Shown here: one piece after another, positions 25,397 through 34,544 of the stretch
Numbering within the stretch: the stretch's first letter is position 1
Layout: every line of letters starts with the position of its first letter
Source: Anaerocolumna jejuensis DSM 15929
Lineage (GTDB): Bacteria; Bacillota; Clostridia; Lachnospirales; Lachnospiraceae
NCBI RefSeq assembly: GCF_900142215.1
Contig: NZ_FRAC01000021.1
Span: 67,827-131,826 of the forward strand
Direction of reading: 5' to 3'
Length of the DNA: 64,000 bases
The notes under the pieces: model-generated
Seen by the model: the letters and a program-made list of their open reading frames with translations, nothing else
Told to the model about the DNA's origin: nothing
Database searches by the model: none
Position numbers and translations under genes: made by a program

Positions 25397-26731
25397 TTAT
25401 TTTTCGGTATTCAGCTCTTCAAATTTAGACTGCATACCCTTTACAATATCTTCTACGGTAGTTTTCTGTCCGCCGATGCTTTCACTGAACAGAGTTTCCA
25501 TTTCATTTTCCGTACCGGCAGGCCAGCCCTGGTTGCACCAGTAGAAGGAATTTCCTTTGTTATACAGGTCCAGGAAATCCTTAAACAAAGGATTTACCTT
25601 ATCAGAGCCGTAGCCATAGGTAACGATGACCTTGCCGGAATCCGCATAGGCCTTGTAAATATCGGATTCACCGTCAAACCACTTCTCCAGTATTGCCTTA
25701 CACTCGTCAATATGCTTGGAGCCGGAATAAATTGCCGGGCCTGCTCCCATGGCCATGGAGGCATAGACCTGTTTTCCTGTTTCATTGCCAGGAAGAGGGA
25801 AATAGCCTCTCTCAAAGGATACCGCTCCCTCTGCCTGGATAGCCGCCGCATTGAAAGAACCGTCAAAGGTCATGGCTGCTTCTCCGTCTACAAATTTCTG
25901 GATAGCCTGCTGGGCACCCAGTCCAAGGGAATTGGATGCAATATATCCCTTGTCATATAAGGTTTTATACATCTCAATCGTCTTATCCCAGATTCCCTTA
26001 TCTGTAAATTTGGTTTCGCCGGTTCGCAGCTGGTCGTCAAAGGAAGGATTGGATGGATATACGACATTTGCGGCAAGCTGATAAAGGCCAAACTGCATGA
26101 CATACATATCCTTATCTCCCATGACTATCGGCTGGATGCCTGCTTTTTTAAGAGTCTCGCAAACATTTAGGAATTCCTCCCAGTTTGTAGGAACGGACAG
26201 GCCATTGGCTTTAAAGACATCTTTGTTATAATAGGTTCCAAGTATCGTAACTCCGCCTGGAACTCCATAGACTTCCCCATTATAGTTAAAGGATTCCAGC
26301 CCTGCGCCGCCTACCTTCTCCATAATCTTAAGGTCTGTGAGGGGCGCCAGGTAGCCTGCCTTTGCAAGCCCTATTACCGAATTGGCTCCTGCGTATTTCG
26401 GCTGTACGAGAATCATATCGGGGCATTCTCCTGAGGCAAGCTTTGTCTTCAGGGATGTATAATACTGATCGTCCGGAAGCTTTGTCACCTCCAGGGTAAT
26501 ATTGGGAAATGCCTCATGTACGAGCTTTGGAAGAACCTCTGTTTCAAAATCATTTTCCGCCGTTGTACCGGAGTACATCATGGTTATTGTTATATTGTCC
26601 TTTGCTGCATTTTCGTTTCCTTTTGAATCCGTTTTTGTCTCCGTTCCGGATGAAGAGCTCTTGCAGCCGGTCAGAGCGGATAATACCAATACCCCAGTTA
26701 AAGCCAATGCCAATACCTTTTTGTGTTTCAT
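25397..26731 (-). CDS. extracellular sugar-binding lipoprotein of an ABC transporter
   Basis: 444 residues, solute-binding protein family 1 (CUT1). The signal peptide with lipobox LSALTGC puts the lipid-modified Cys at about residue 23. A mature Ser/Thr/Lys-rich linker is followed by the ligand fold (NITITMMYSG, then FPNITLEVTKLPDDQYYTSLKTKLASGECPD, typical of the family). First gene of the transporter operon and divergent from the YesM/YesN pair. An upstream 16-bp motif is shared with the GH106-like gene, so the two are probably co-regulated. Ligand unknown, presumably a glycan fragment containing rhamnose or related sugars. Confidence 0.94.
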   Translation of the reverse strand: MKHKKVLALALTGVLVLSALTGCKSSSSGTETKTDSKGNENAAKDNITITMMYSGTTAENDFETEVLPKLVHEAFPNITLEVTKLPDDQYYTSLKTKLASGECPDMILVQPKYAGANSVIGLAKAGYLAPLTDLKIMEKVGGAGLESFNYNGEVYGVPGGVTILGTYYNKDVFKANGLSVPTNWEEFLNVCETLKKAGIQPIVMGDKDMYVMQFGLYQLAANVVYPSNPSFDDQLRTGETKFTDKGIWDKTIEMYKTLYDKGYIASNSLGLGAQQAIQKFVDGEAAMTFDGSFNAAAIQAEGAVSFERGYFPLPGNETGKQVYASMAMGAGPAIYSGSKHIDECKAILEKWFDGESDIYKAYADSGKVIVTYGYGSDKVNPLFKDFLDLYNKGNSFYWCNQGWPAGTENEMETLFSESIGGQKTTVEDIVKGMQSKFEELNTEK

Positions 26732-26800
26732 AACATACCTCCTCTTAATTGATAACCAAAACAGCTATTTTGTATCTGTAGTAATAATACCATAGTGAGA

Positions 26801-26816
26801 GTGTACTTTTGTTGGG
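26801..26816 (-). promoter_or_regulatory. shared 16-bp motif upstream of the sugar-binding protein gene
   Basis: On the minus strand CCCAACAAAAGTACAC ends 70 bases before the start codon. It matches 15 of 16 bases to 32455-32470 upstream of the GH106-like gene. It is a likely site for the adjacent YesN-type regulator. Confidence 0.5.
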
Positions 26817-26853
26817 AAGTGTAGTATACTATTGTTAGTTGGAGGTTACCCAT

Positions 26854-28581
26854 ATGAGTCTTCGCAAACGTTTTTTCTTTATTTTCATGCTTCTTTCCAT
26901 TATTCCCATCCTCATTATATCCATTTATACCTACGACAGATATATGAGCCTGATTAACAGCCAGACAAACCAGGTTGCGGAAAATATCACGGAAAATGCC
27001 GCCTCCACCGCCAATATTACCCTGTCCAATATCAAGCATATAGCCGAGCTGTTCAATTTCGATGCCGGCAGCCAGAAGTCCATTGTGCAGGAGCTCCACA
27101 AATATACCAAGCGCAGCGAAGGCTATACTACCTATGATGTTTTTGAAACCAATAACAATTTAAAGTTCATCTGTCAAAACCTGATTTTTAATTCTTCTTA
27201 TATAAATGGTATCTTTGTCTTTACCCCCAGTGGTGAAATACTGGGCTACGGCTACGGCGGCAATATCGACATCCGCTCCGGCTACAGCCCCGTAAAGGAT
27301 AAATGGTACAAGAAAACCCTTGCCTTACAGGGAGGAATGTACATAGACGGAATTTCCTCCAAGGATTATATCATCCACTCCAAACCATCCATCACCTTTT
27401 CCTCCGCTCTTTATGATGTATATACCAAGGAATTTTTAGGAGTCCTGGTAATTGACTGCACGCCGGAAGTTTTTGACCTGTCCAAGGTAAATACCATGCC
27501 GGATACAGCCCTTTTATCCATAGAGCAGGGTGCCCAGGTGCTCTACAGCAATATTGATACAGTGCCTGCCAATTTCAGTTACACCAAGTCCCTTAAATTC
27601 CACAGGGACCTGGATTTAAAAGGCCTGTCCCTGACAACTGTGTTCAACACGGAAGGTCTTTACCGGGAATTCGGCTCCACAAGAGTGACCTTAATCGCTA
27701 TATCCCTTATCTGTGCCGTTATTTTTGTTATTATTTCCATTATTCTTTCCTCCTATTTAACCAAGCCCATAATCAGCTTAAGCAGGCAGATGTCCTTTCG
27801 GGGCACCGGCAAGCCGGCCAATGACAGGCACTACTTAAACAGGACGGATGAAATCGGTGTGCTGTACAACGAATACCACCGCATGATTGAGGAATTGGAG
27901 CATTATATTAAGAACGAACTGGAAAATAAGCTCATTACCCTGGATTCCCAGATGAAATCCCTGGAAGCACAGATAAACTCCCATTTTCTCTACAATACCC
28001 TGGAATCTATTAACAGCATTGCTGAAATTGAGGGAATCGAAAGCATCAGTACCATGTCTCTGGCTCTGGGCGATATGTTCCGGTACAGCATCAAAACCAC
28101 CAGTGAACTGGTCACCATAGCAGATGAAATAAAGCATGTAAAGGATTACGTATCCATTCAGCAGATACGGTTTGATAACCGCTTTGAATTAAGGCTTCAG
28201 ATAGCCCCGGAAATGTATTCCTATAAAATATTAAAGCTGGTGCTCCAGCCCATTGTGGAAAATGCCCTTTACCATGGATTGAAATATTGCAGCGCAGGCA
28301 GCTATATCGAAATAAGCGGCTGTCTTGAAAGGGATTCCATTCTTCTGACCGTAAGGGACGACGGAACAGGTATGACGGAGGAACGCCTTATGGAGCTTCG
28401 CAGAAGCCTGAAGGAAAAGGCTGAATTTACAGAACTGGGTCATCGAAACAAACAGAGCATCGGACTTAAAAATATCCATACCCGTATTCAGCTCTATTAC
28501 GGGGAGGGCTACGGGATGCATATTGAGAGCACGGAAAACCAGGGAACTTCTATCACCTTAAGAGTGCCCTATTTAAACTAA
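26854..28581 (+). CDS. YesM-type sensor histidine kinase
   Basis: About 575 residues: membrane helix (about 7-28), extracellular Cache-like sensor (about 35-275), second helix (LIAISLICAVIFVIISIILSSYL), HAMP (about 305-355), then a His_kinase domain with the phospho-acceptor His in SLEAQINSHFLYNTLESINSI and an HATPase with VLQPIVENALYHG (N box) and DDGTGM (G1). This is the architecture of the YesM/LytS-like kinases that sense extracellular sugars through ABC binding proteins. Start 26854 follows GGAGG; an in-frame TTG at 26839 is not favoured. Divergent from the transporter operon and 19 bases upstream of its response regulator. Confidence 0.95.
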   Translation: MSLRKRFFFIFMLLSIIPILIISIYTYDRYMSLINSQTNQVAENITENAASTANITLSNIKHIAELFNFDAGSQKSIVQELHKYTKRSEGYTTYDVFETNNNLKFICQNLIFNSSYINGIFVFTPSGEILGYGYGGNIDIRSGYSPVKDKWYKKTLALQGGMYIDGISSKDYIIHSKPSITFSSALYDVYTKEFLGVLVIDCTPEVFDLSKVNTMPDTALLSIEQGAQVLYSNIDTVPANFSYTKSLKFHRDLDLKGLSLTTVFNTEGLYREFGSTRVTLIAISLICAVIFVIISIILSSYLTKPIISLSRQMSFRGTGKPANDRHYLNRTDEIGVLYNEYHRMIEELEHYIKNELENKLITLDSQMKSLEAQINSHFLYNTLESINSIAEIEGIESISTMSLALGDMFRYSIKTTSELVTIADEIKHVKDYVSIQQIRFDNRFELRLQIAPEMYSYKILKLVLQPIVENALYHGLKYCSAGSYIEISGCLERDSILLTVRDDGTGMTEERLMELRRSLKEKAEFTELGHRNKQSIGLKNIHTRIQLYYGEGYGMHIESTENQGTSITLRVPYLN

Positions 28582-28600
28582 AAGAATTGAGGCGGCATAT

Positions 28601-30166
28601 ATGTATACGTATATTGTAGTGGACGACGAATCCCTTATCCGGAAAGGAACCATAAAAAAGCTGAGTGCTCTGGAAGGCCGGGCAGAATGTATCGGAGAGG
28701 CCTCCAACGGCATGGAGGCTTTGAAATTAATGGAGGAGAAGAACCCGGATATCATTATTACCGATATGAATATGCCAGTGATGGACGGAGGGCAGTTCCT
28801 GCCGGAAGTGACAAAGCGCTATCCGGATAAGCATATCATCGTAATCAGCGGCTATAAGGATTTTGAGTACACCAAGCATGCCATTAAGGCCAATGCGGTG
28901 GATTACCTTTTAAAGCCCTTTCGCAGAGAGGATATCATAGATGCCGTGGAAAATGCAATCCGCAGATTTGAGGATTCCTCCACCATTCACAATGAACTGG
29001 CTTCCAGCAAGACAGAAAAAGAAGCCGCCCGCTATGAATATGATATCTCAACGCTGAAAAACAGCATACTGGGCTATCATACCACAGAAGTGCGGCTTAC
29101 CTCGGAAAAGCTTAACTTTATCAATGACACCCATAATCTGGTGCTGGTTACCCTTCATTCGGAAGTCCCTCTGAAAGAAGAAGCCCTCCAGAACTTTCTC
29201 AGTGAAAATGGATTCGGAGACCTTGCCCTGTATCTGCAGCATATCCATAACCATAATCTTGGCTTTATGATTTTATTCATGCCCCAGCGTTCAGCTCTCG
29301 GAACAAAAGACTTGTGCACCCAGGTAATACGAAGCCTTTCAACTCTGTTCCTGCATACCAGTCAGAAGGTGTCCTATGGCATCAGCCTCAGCCACAGCTC
29401 CCTGACAGAGCTGAATACTGCCTTTATGGAAACGGTGAAGGCTCTGAACCATATGGGAGTAAATGACCAGGGGAAAAGCTTTTTTTATCAGGAAATGGAT
29501 TATGAGTACAGTATTCCGGTGGAATGGAAGCGTTCGGAGGAATTGCTATTCCGCATTGAAGCCGGCATGGCAGATAAACTGCCGGAACTGCTGGAGGACC
29601 TTTTTTCCTATCTGGCAATCCTGCCCGGCTGTACCCTCTATGATGCCAAGAACTATTGCTTCTCCCTGGCAGACAGAGCAAAGTGGATCATGACCCAGTA
29701 TTTCGAACAGGTCGATCCGGGTTCCGTTAACTCCAGCGTTCAAAGCATTTTAAATACCATGTTCAGTTTGCAGGAAATTAAGCAGTATTACCTTCAATTT
29801 TTCACCAACCTGTCCCATATCCTGGCGGACAAAAGTATCTATGCCTCCGATAATACGATTGAAAAAATAAAAGCCTATATCGAGCGTAATTATCAGAAAA
29901 ACCTGACCATTGAATTCGTTTCCTCCCTGTTCTATATGAACAGGAGCTATTTAAGCCACTTATTCAAGGAAAAGACCGGTGATAACTTTGTCAACTATCT
30001 GAATACCGTCCGTCTGACAAAAGCAAAGGAACAGCTTAAGAATACGGACAAAAAGCTTTACTCCATTGCAAAGGCCGTAGGCTATGACAATGTAAAGTAC
30101 TTTTTCAGAGTATTCAAGAAATACGAGGGTCTGACTCCCGAACAATACCGCAGCAAATACCAGTAA
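28601..30166 (+). CDS. YesN-type response regulator with AraC output domain
   Basis: 521 residues: receiver domain at 1-120 with the acidic pair DDE at 7-9, phospho-acceptor Asp in IIITDMNMPVMDG (about 55) and Lys in YLLKPF; a middle region of about 270 residues; and a C-terminal AraC-type double helix-turn-helix (FVSSLFYMNRSYLSHLFKEKTG, then IAKAVGYDNVKYFFRVFKKYEGLTPEQYR). Phosphorylated by the kinase encoded immediately upstream, it probably activates the ABC transporter and the GH106-like gene, both of which carry the same upstream motif. Its end converges on the glycosidase gene end, 17 bases apart. Confidence 0.95.
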   Translation: MYTYIVVDDESLIRKGTIKKLSALEGRAECIGEASNGMEALKLMEEKNPDIIITDMNMPVMDGGQFLPEVTKRYPDKHIIVISGYKDFEYTKHAIKANAVDYLLKPFRREDIIDAVENAIRRFEDSSTIHNELASSKTEKEAARYEYDISTLKNSILGYHTTEVRLTSEKLNFINDTHNLVLVTLHSEVPLKEEALQNFLSENGFGDLALYLQHIHNHNLGFMILFMPQRSALGTKDLCTQVIRSLSTLFLHTSQKVSYGISLSHSSLTELNTAFMETVKALNHMGVNDQGKSFFYQEMDYEYSIPVEWKRSEELLFRIEAGMADKLPELLEDLFSYLAILPGCTLYDAKNYCFSLADRAKWIMTQYFEQVDPGSVNSSVQSILNTMFSLQEIKQYYLQFFTNLSHILADKSIYASDNTIEKIKAYIERNYQKNLTIEFVSSLFYMNRSYLSHLFKEKTGDNFVNYLNTVRLTKAKEQLKNTDKKLYSIAKAVGYDNVKYFFRVFKKYEGLTPEQYRSKYQ

Positions 30167-30182
30167 ATAAACTGAAAATTTT

Positions 30183-32381
30183 CTACAGGCTTCCCACTAT
30201 AAAATACGTTCTGTTCTTAGGGAGGGTAAAAGAAATTTCATATCCTCCCTTTCTGCCTGGTATAGCGGAGGGTCTGTAAATATCCCCGGTTTCCGGCACC
30301 CATATTTCCGGTTCGGAGGCAGAGTCTATCCATACCTTTAAATCTTCGTCTTTGTCGTTGTAATTGGTAAAGTTGAAGATTCTTTTCCCTTCCTTTCTAT
30401 AGCGGGACACTCCGACACCGTAGACCCTTTCCCCATCATGGATATAAGGGTCTATCAGCCTTGCCGGATAGCTTGACAAGCTGTGTGCCATTTCCTCCAC
30501 CCCGCAAAGTATCTCAAAGGGGAGGTTGATTTGTTCTCTGCAATACCGGAGCACCTCGGATATTTTATTCATCTTTATATGGTTTTCAGTGGTAAGCTCC
30601 ACTCTTATTTTTTCCCTGAAATGGGAGCCGTCCTTTGCCACCACATCCTTTATCTGTGAATCCAGACTGATAATACATCCGCCGTTTTCTGCAAACTGAT
30701 TTAAAAGCTCTGTCATTTCTGCTGTCAGAAGTTCTGTAAAAGGCAATATAAATATCCTGAACCTTTCACCGGACAGAACATTGACCAGTTCTCTGCCCTC
30801 CACTCTGAAATTCCTGGCGGCATCACTGTGGAATATATCATAATCCAGATTTTTATCTGTCAGCCCGTTGCATAAGAGCTGGAACTGATTGTCAATGAAT
30901 CTGGCCCTTTCATCCGTAATCCATGGCCCCTCCCGCCAGAACCCCGTCTTTACCTGAAGATCCGGCTGGAAATAATTCCAAAAGGTTTCTATCGGCGTAT
31001 AAACCAGAATTTCCGCTTCATGCCTACCATCGCTCAGCACCTTCATCATGCGGTTTGCCATCTTCACATACAGGGGCATGCTGTCCCAGTATTTCCACTG
31101 GTAAAAATAAGAGGGCGGAAAATCCTCACTCCTTTCATCCCTGATAGAGTAATAAAACCCGTGCATTATGATGAGATTAATTCCCTGCTGAAACAGCCAG
31201 TTGGATATGCGCACCATATCCTCAAAGGTAATGTCCCAGCCGGAGGCTCCAAATGCTTCACAGGCTATTCGGCTCTTTCCGTAGCTGTGGCAGGCACTGA
31301 CCGCAAATTTGGCATCCAGGCTCCCGATACCGTTTCCCAAATGATCAATGGCAGGAACATGAAAATACTGGTACCCTCTTAGCATATCTCCGCCAAAATA
31401 GGATTGGGCCGCTATGGTTTCTTCTCCTAAAAAATGCCCCATGGCCTTCATTCCATGCTGATTGCACCACTCATAAATTTGCCCGAAGGTCGCTTCCCCA
31501 TACATATCGGATATGACATCGTAATAATCAAACCGGAGCTGATTGGAGCGGCTGTCACGGCGAATCAGCAAGGGCAGGTAAGGCGCCAGGTCATAGCCCT
31601 TTCTTCGGATAAACTCCTCCTGTAAGGTGCCTGTCCAGGGCATGGCATTACAGAACCTGGTCTCATCCATGAAGATACCGGATATAATTTTGCCAAATTC
31701 CTCTCCCATCTGCTCCCGGTACTGCTCATGGGTCTTTTCGATAAACAATCGGATAGCTTCTTTGTTAAGGTAATCCACGCATAGCTTTCCAACGGGCTCA
31801 TAGCTGTCCACCGCCACATATACAGCTACCAGCTCTCCGTCTTTTTTCGGCAGATAGGTTGCCACATCTCCTTCTATCGTAAGGTTTTCATCACAGTCTT
31901 TGCAGAAAATATAACCGCTGCCTTCCTGTCCCATCTCCTTATAGAGCAGGGGTTTCCACTCCTCCTCATATACCGACAGGCTGATATACTGCTTTTCGGA
32001 AAGCTTCAGAACGGCTTTCTCCCCCTTTTTCAGCCTGGTGGTATCAAACTGCAGAAAATGCTCCCGGTATTTTTCCTCCCTTGTGATGGTCCAGGCGCAA
32101 TTACCGCTGGGCCAGTTATTTTCATCATAAAGCCAGATTTTCTGGCCGTTTTCCTTGCAGTTCCCAATAACGCTTTTAATCCGTTCAAACCAATCCTGGC
32201 TTAAATACTCATTCTGCAGCCCAAACCTTGAATGCACCACCGGCTGATTAGCATGGATGCGTTTCATCATATTCATTTGCTCGGTGGTCTTTTCGTCGGT
32301 TATCTCATCATTCCAGAACCAGAAGCCCGATATGCTGTAATCAGGGTCCGTAACCGGATTTCTAAAGAATTCTCTGTCCAT
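30183..32381 (-). CDS. GH106-like glycoside hydrolase (alpha-L-rhamnosidase family)
   Basis: About 732 residues without a signal peptide. The N-terminal ISGFWFWNDEIT, LYDENNWPSG, FMDETRFCNAMPW (Glu in a catalytic-like position) and RIACEAFGASGWDITFEDM are the kind of segments seen in GH106-type proteins, and the C-terminal part has a beta-galactosidase-like AENGGCIISLDSQ fold. It would remove alpha-L-rhamnosyl or similar residues inside the cell from oligosaccharides brought in by the nearby ABC transporter. The start could be ATG 32381 or TTG 32387; GGAGG precedes both. Family assignment is by recognised pattern; activity not certain. Confidence 0.75.
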   Translation of the reverse strand: MDREFFRNPVTDPDYSISGFWFWNDEITDEKTTEQMNMMKRIHANQPVVHSRFGLQNEYLSQDWFERIKSVIGNCKENGQKIWLYDENNWPSGNCAWTITREEKYREHFLQFDTTRLKKGEKAVLKLSEKQYISLSVYEEEWKPLLYKEMGQEGSGYIFCKDCDENLTIEGDVATYLPKKDGELVAVYVAVDSYEPVGKLCVDYLNKEAIRLFIEKTHEQYREQMGEEFGKIISGIFMDETRFCNAMPWTGTLQEEFIRRKGYDLAPYLPLLIRRDSRSNQLRFDYYDVISDMYGEATFGQIYEWCNQHGMKAMGHFLGEETIAAQSYFGGDMLRGYQYFHVPAIDHLGNGIGSLDAKFAVSACHSYGKSRIACEAFGASGWDITFEDMVRISNWLFQQGINLIIMHGFYYSIRDERSEDFPPSYFYQWKYWDSMPLYVKMANRMMKVLSDGRHEAEILVYTPIETFWNYFQPDLQVKTGFWREGPWITDERARFIDNQFQLLCNGLTDKNLDYDIFHSDAARNFRVEGRELVNVLSGERFRIFILPFTELLTAEMTELLNQFAENGGCIISLDSQIKDVVAKDGSHFREKIRVELTTENHIKMNKISEVLRYCREQINLPFEILCGVEEMAHSLSSYPARLIDPYIHDGERVYGVGVSRYRKEGKRIFNFTNYNDKDEDLKVWIDSASEPEIWVPETGDIYRPSAIPGRKGGYEISFTLPKNRTYFIVGSL

Positions 32382-32454
32382 TTTCAATATACCTCCTGCA
32401 CCTTTCTGTACTCTATTATACTAAGACAGGAGTCTCTTTTTGTTATGTGTTTCA

Positions 32455-32470
32455 GTATACTTTTGTTGGG
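32455..32470 (-). promoter_or_regulatory. shared 16-bp motif upstream of the GH106-like gene
   Basis: Minus-strand CCCAACAAAAGTATAC about 74 bases before the ATG at 32381, with a TATAAT box about 34 bases further on (32412-32422 region). Near-identical to 26801-26816, and in the same orientation. Confidence 0.5.
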
Positions 32471-32489
32471 TGTTCTTTAAGTAAAAAAA

Positions 32490-32517
32490 GGGCTGCCGCA
32501 AAATATGCAGCAGTCCC
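32490..32517 (-). terminator. intrinsic terminator on the minus strand
   Basis: GGGCTGCCGCA pairs imperfectly with TGCAGCAGTCCC (32506-32517), and the minus strand then runs into TTTTTTT (32489-32483). It follows the remnant at 32574. Confidence 0.65.
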
Positions 32518-32573
32518 TGATTCCTTGAAATTTTCTATACCTGTCAATTTCGCTAGGAAATCTGATTGGAATA

Positions 32574-32700
32574 TTACCAGCCCACTCTTATAATAAGCCC
32601 CTTCGGATCTCCTACCTCCAGATATGACGCCTGTCCGTTAACATCGTCATAGCAGAAGCCATAAGCCAGCTTAACTGTATAGAAATTTGTTGATTTTTGT
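32574..32700 (-). pseudogene. short C-terminal gene remnant, unidentified
   Basis: The reverse-strand frame ending at TAA 32574-32576 reads NFYTVKLAYGFCYDDVNGQ and SYLEVGDPKGLIIRVGW. The composition is protein-like and a terminator follows it, but there is no start codon and I do not recognise the family. The remaining 32700-32974 stretch is AT-rich and shows no gene. Confidence 0.25.
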
Positions 32701-32974
32701 TTTTTCTCCCCCTCCCTTTCCTTTTTTATAAAAATGATACAAAATACTCCCTACAACTACTTTTTCGGAAAATTTACATTGTTTTCCAATACTTAAAGTT
32801 GTTATTTTTTGTATATTTTTGGCATTTTTATAAGTATAAAAAAGCTCCATAGCATCCTCACACGCTGAACTAAAGTATTTAACAGCTTTATAAATTTTCC
32901 ATTAAAAGAGTTATTCAGCGTATTTAAGATAGCCATGAAGCAGCTATATTCCGGAAAAATGGAACATTTTTATT

Positions 32975-33790
32975 TTATCTGATACGTTCAAAAGATTTTA
33001 CCAGGGCTTTTAATAAAACAATTATCAGGAAACATACAACTCCTGTCAGAACAATGGTACCACCGGGCTTTAATTTCCAGTAATAAGAAAGGGTCAGACC
33101 GGTTACCGTAAAGAATACGGCAAGGACAACGGAGCTGAGCAGAGTCATCTTATAGCTTCTTCCCAGCTGCATACCGCAGGCTACGGGTATTACAAGAAGG
33201 GAGGATACGACCAAGGCTCCGACAGTCCTGGACGCAATGGATATGGTAAGAGCTGTCAGCATGGTAAAGATAAAGTTCACCAGCCTGACCGGAACACCTG
33301 CCAGCCTTGCTGCCCTCTCATCAAATCCGATATAGAAAAGCTCCTTATATAAAAGAAGAAAAGCTGCCAGTACACAGATGCTTACCAATACCACCATGCG
33401 AAGTTCCATATCACTTATTGCTACGATACTTCCGAAAAGGAAGCTGTTAAAATTTCCGCTGCTTTTGGTAAAACCGGAAAGGACACCTGCCAGGCCTATT
33501 CCTGTTGACATTATAATGGCAATTGCCATTTCCGAATATCTCGGTATCTTTTTTTGAATGAATTCGATGCTTAAAGCGGCAACAATGCAGGCACCGGTTG
33601 CTCCAAGTATGGGGTTTATCCCAAGCAGGATACCGATTGCCACACCGGCAAGGGAGGTATGGGACAGTGCGTCCCCAATCATGGATTTCCGCTGCAGCAC
33701 AATAGTCATACCTATACAGGGTGCAATGACTGCCAGAAGTATTCCCACGAGAAATGCCCTTTGCATAAAAGGATATTGTAAGATACTCAT
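32975..33790 (-). CDS. znuB: zinc/manganese ABC transporter permease
   Basis: 271 residues, eight or so membrane helices, ABC-3 family. MQRAFLVGILLAVIAPCIGMTIV near the start, SHTSLAGVAIG (loop facing the ATPase), then GFDERAARLAGVPVRLVNFIFTMLTALTI are hallmarks of ZnuB/AdcB/MntB permeases. Its ATG overlaps the ATPase gene end by four bases (ATGA). Last gene of the rpmG-znuA-znuC-znuB operon. Zinc is favoured over manganese because the L33 paralogue and CobW-type GTPase are neighbours. Confidence 0.93.
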   Translation of the reverse strand: MSILQYPFMQRAFLVGILLAVIAPCIGMTIVLQRKSMIGDALSHTSLAGVAIGILLGINPILGATGACIVAALSIEFIQKKIPRYSEMAIAIIMSTGIGLAGVLSGFTKSSGNFNSFLFGSIVAISDMELRMVVLVSICVLAAFLLLYKELFYIGFDERAARLAGVPVRLVNFIFTMLTALTISIASRTVGALVVSSLLVIPVACGMQLGRSYKMTLLSSVVLAVFFTVTGLTLSYYWKLKPGGTIVLTGVVCFLIIVLLKALVKSFERIR

Positions 33791-34473
33791 GCCTCCACCC
33801 CATTTCTCAAAAGCTCTTCTATTTTACCGTCTTCCAGCCGCAATATTTTATTAATCCCTGCACATTCCTCCAGGCTGCCATGGGTAACCATAAGTATGGT
33901 AAGCCTTTCGCTTTCGTGCAGCTCGCTTAATATCTGGTACAGCTGCTTTATCGATTTCATATCAATGCCTGTTGTAGGCTCATCCAGCAGTAAGAGCTCA
34001 GGCTTGATTACCAATGCCCTTGCAAGCATGACACGCTGCTGCTGGCCTCCTGAGAGCTCCCCTATCATGGACTTTGCAAATTCCGACATCTTAAGCTTTT
34101 CCAGGGCTTCATAGACCTGAAGCTTGTGGCTCTTATTGGGAAAACGGAATCTGCCGATTTGCTTATACAGATTTGCCGTCACGATTTCCTCCACCGTGGC
34201 AGGAAAATTCTGATTGCCGTAAGTACCGTTCTGGGCTACATATCCGATTTTACCGCTTCTGACTATTTTTTCATTTTCCTCACCGAGCAGTCTGACTTTC
34301 CCGTGAAGGGGCTTTAATTCAGCTAATATAAGCTTTAAAAGGGTACTTTTTCCCGTGCCGTTCTCACCAGTCAGGGCAACAAAGTCCCCCTTCCTGATAC
34401 TAGCAGAAGCCCCTCTTAAAATAAGCTCTTTTCCATATGCAAAATCTACATTTTGAATTTCAATTGCCTGCAT
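33787..34473 (-). CDS. znuC: zinc/manganese ABC transporter ATPase
   Basis: 228 residues. Walker A GENGTGKSTLLK (about 36-47), Q-loop in YVAQNGTYGNQNFP, signature ELSGGQQQRVMLARAL (about 137), Walker B LLLLDEPTTGID, switch His in MVTHGS. Cytoplasmic energising subunit for ZnuB. The Q-loop and following segment match metal-type (ZnuC/MntB) ATPases. It lies between the binding protein and permease genes on the same strand. Confidence 0.93.
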   Translation of the reverse strand: MQAIEIQNVDFAYGKELILRGASASIRKGDFVALTGENGTGKSTLLKLILAELKPLHGKVRLLGEENEKIVRSGKIGYVAQNGTYGNQNFPATVEEIVTANLYKQIGRFRFPNKSHKLQVYEALEKLKMSEFAKSMIGELSGGQQQRVMLARALVIKPELLLLDEPTTGIDMKSIKQLYQILSELHESERLTILMVTHGSLEECAGINKILRLEDGKIEELLRNGVEA

Positions 34474-34544
34474 CCTATACCTTCATTCTCAAAAAGAATA
34501 GGAGATAGATACGACTATCTATTTCCTATTCTGCTTATCTCTAT

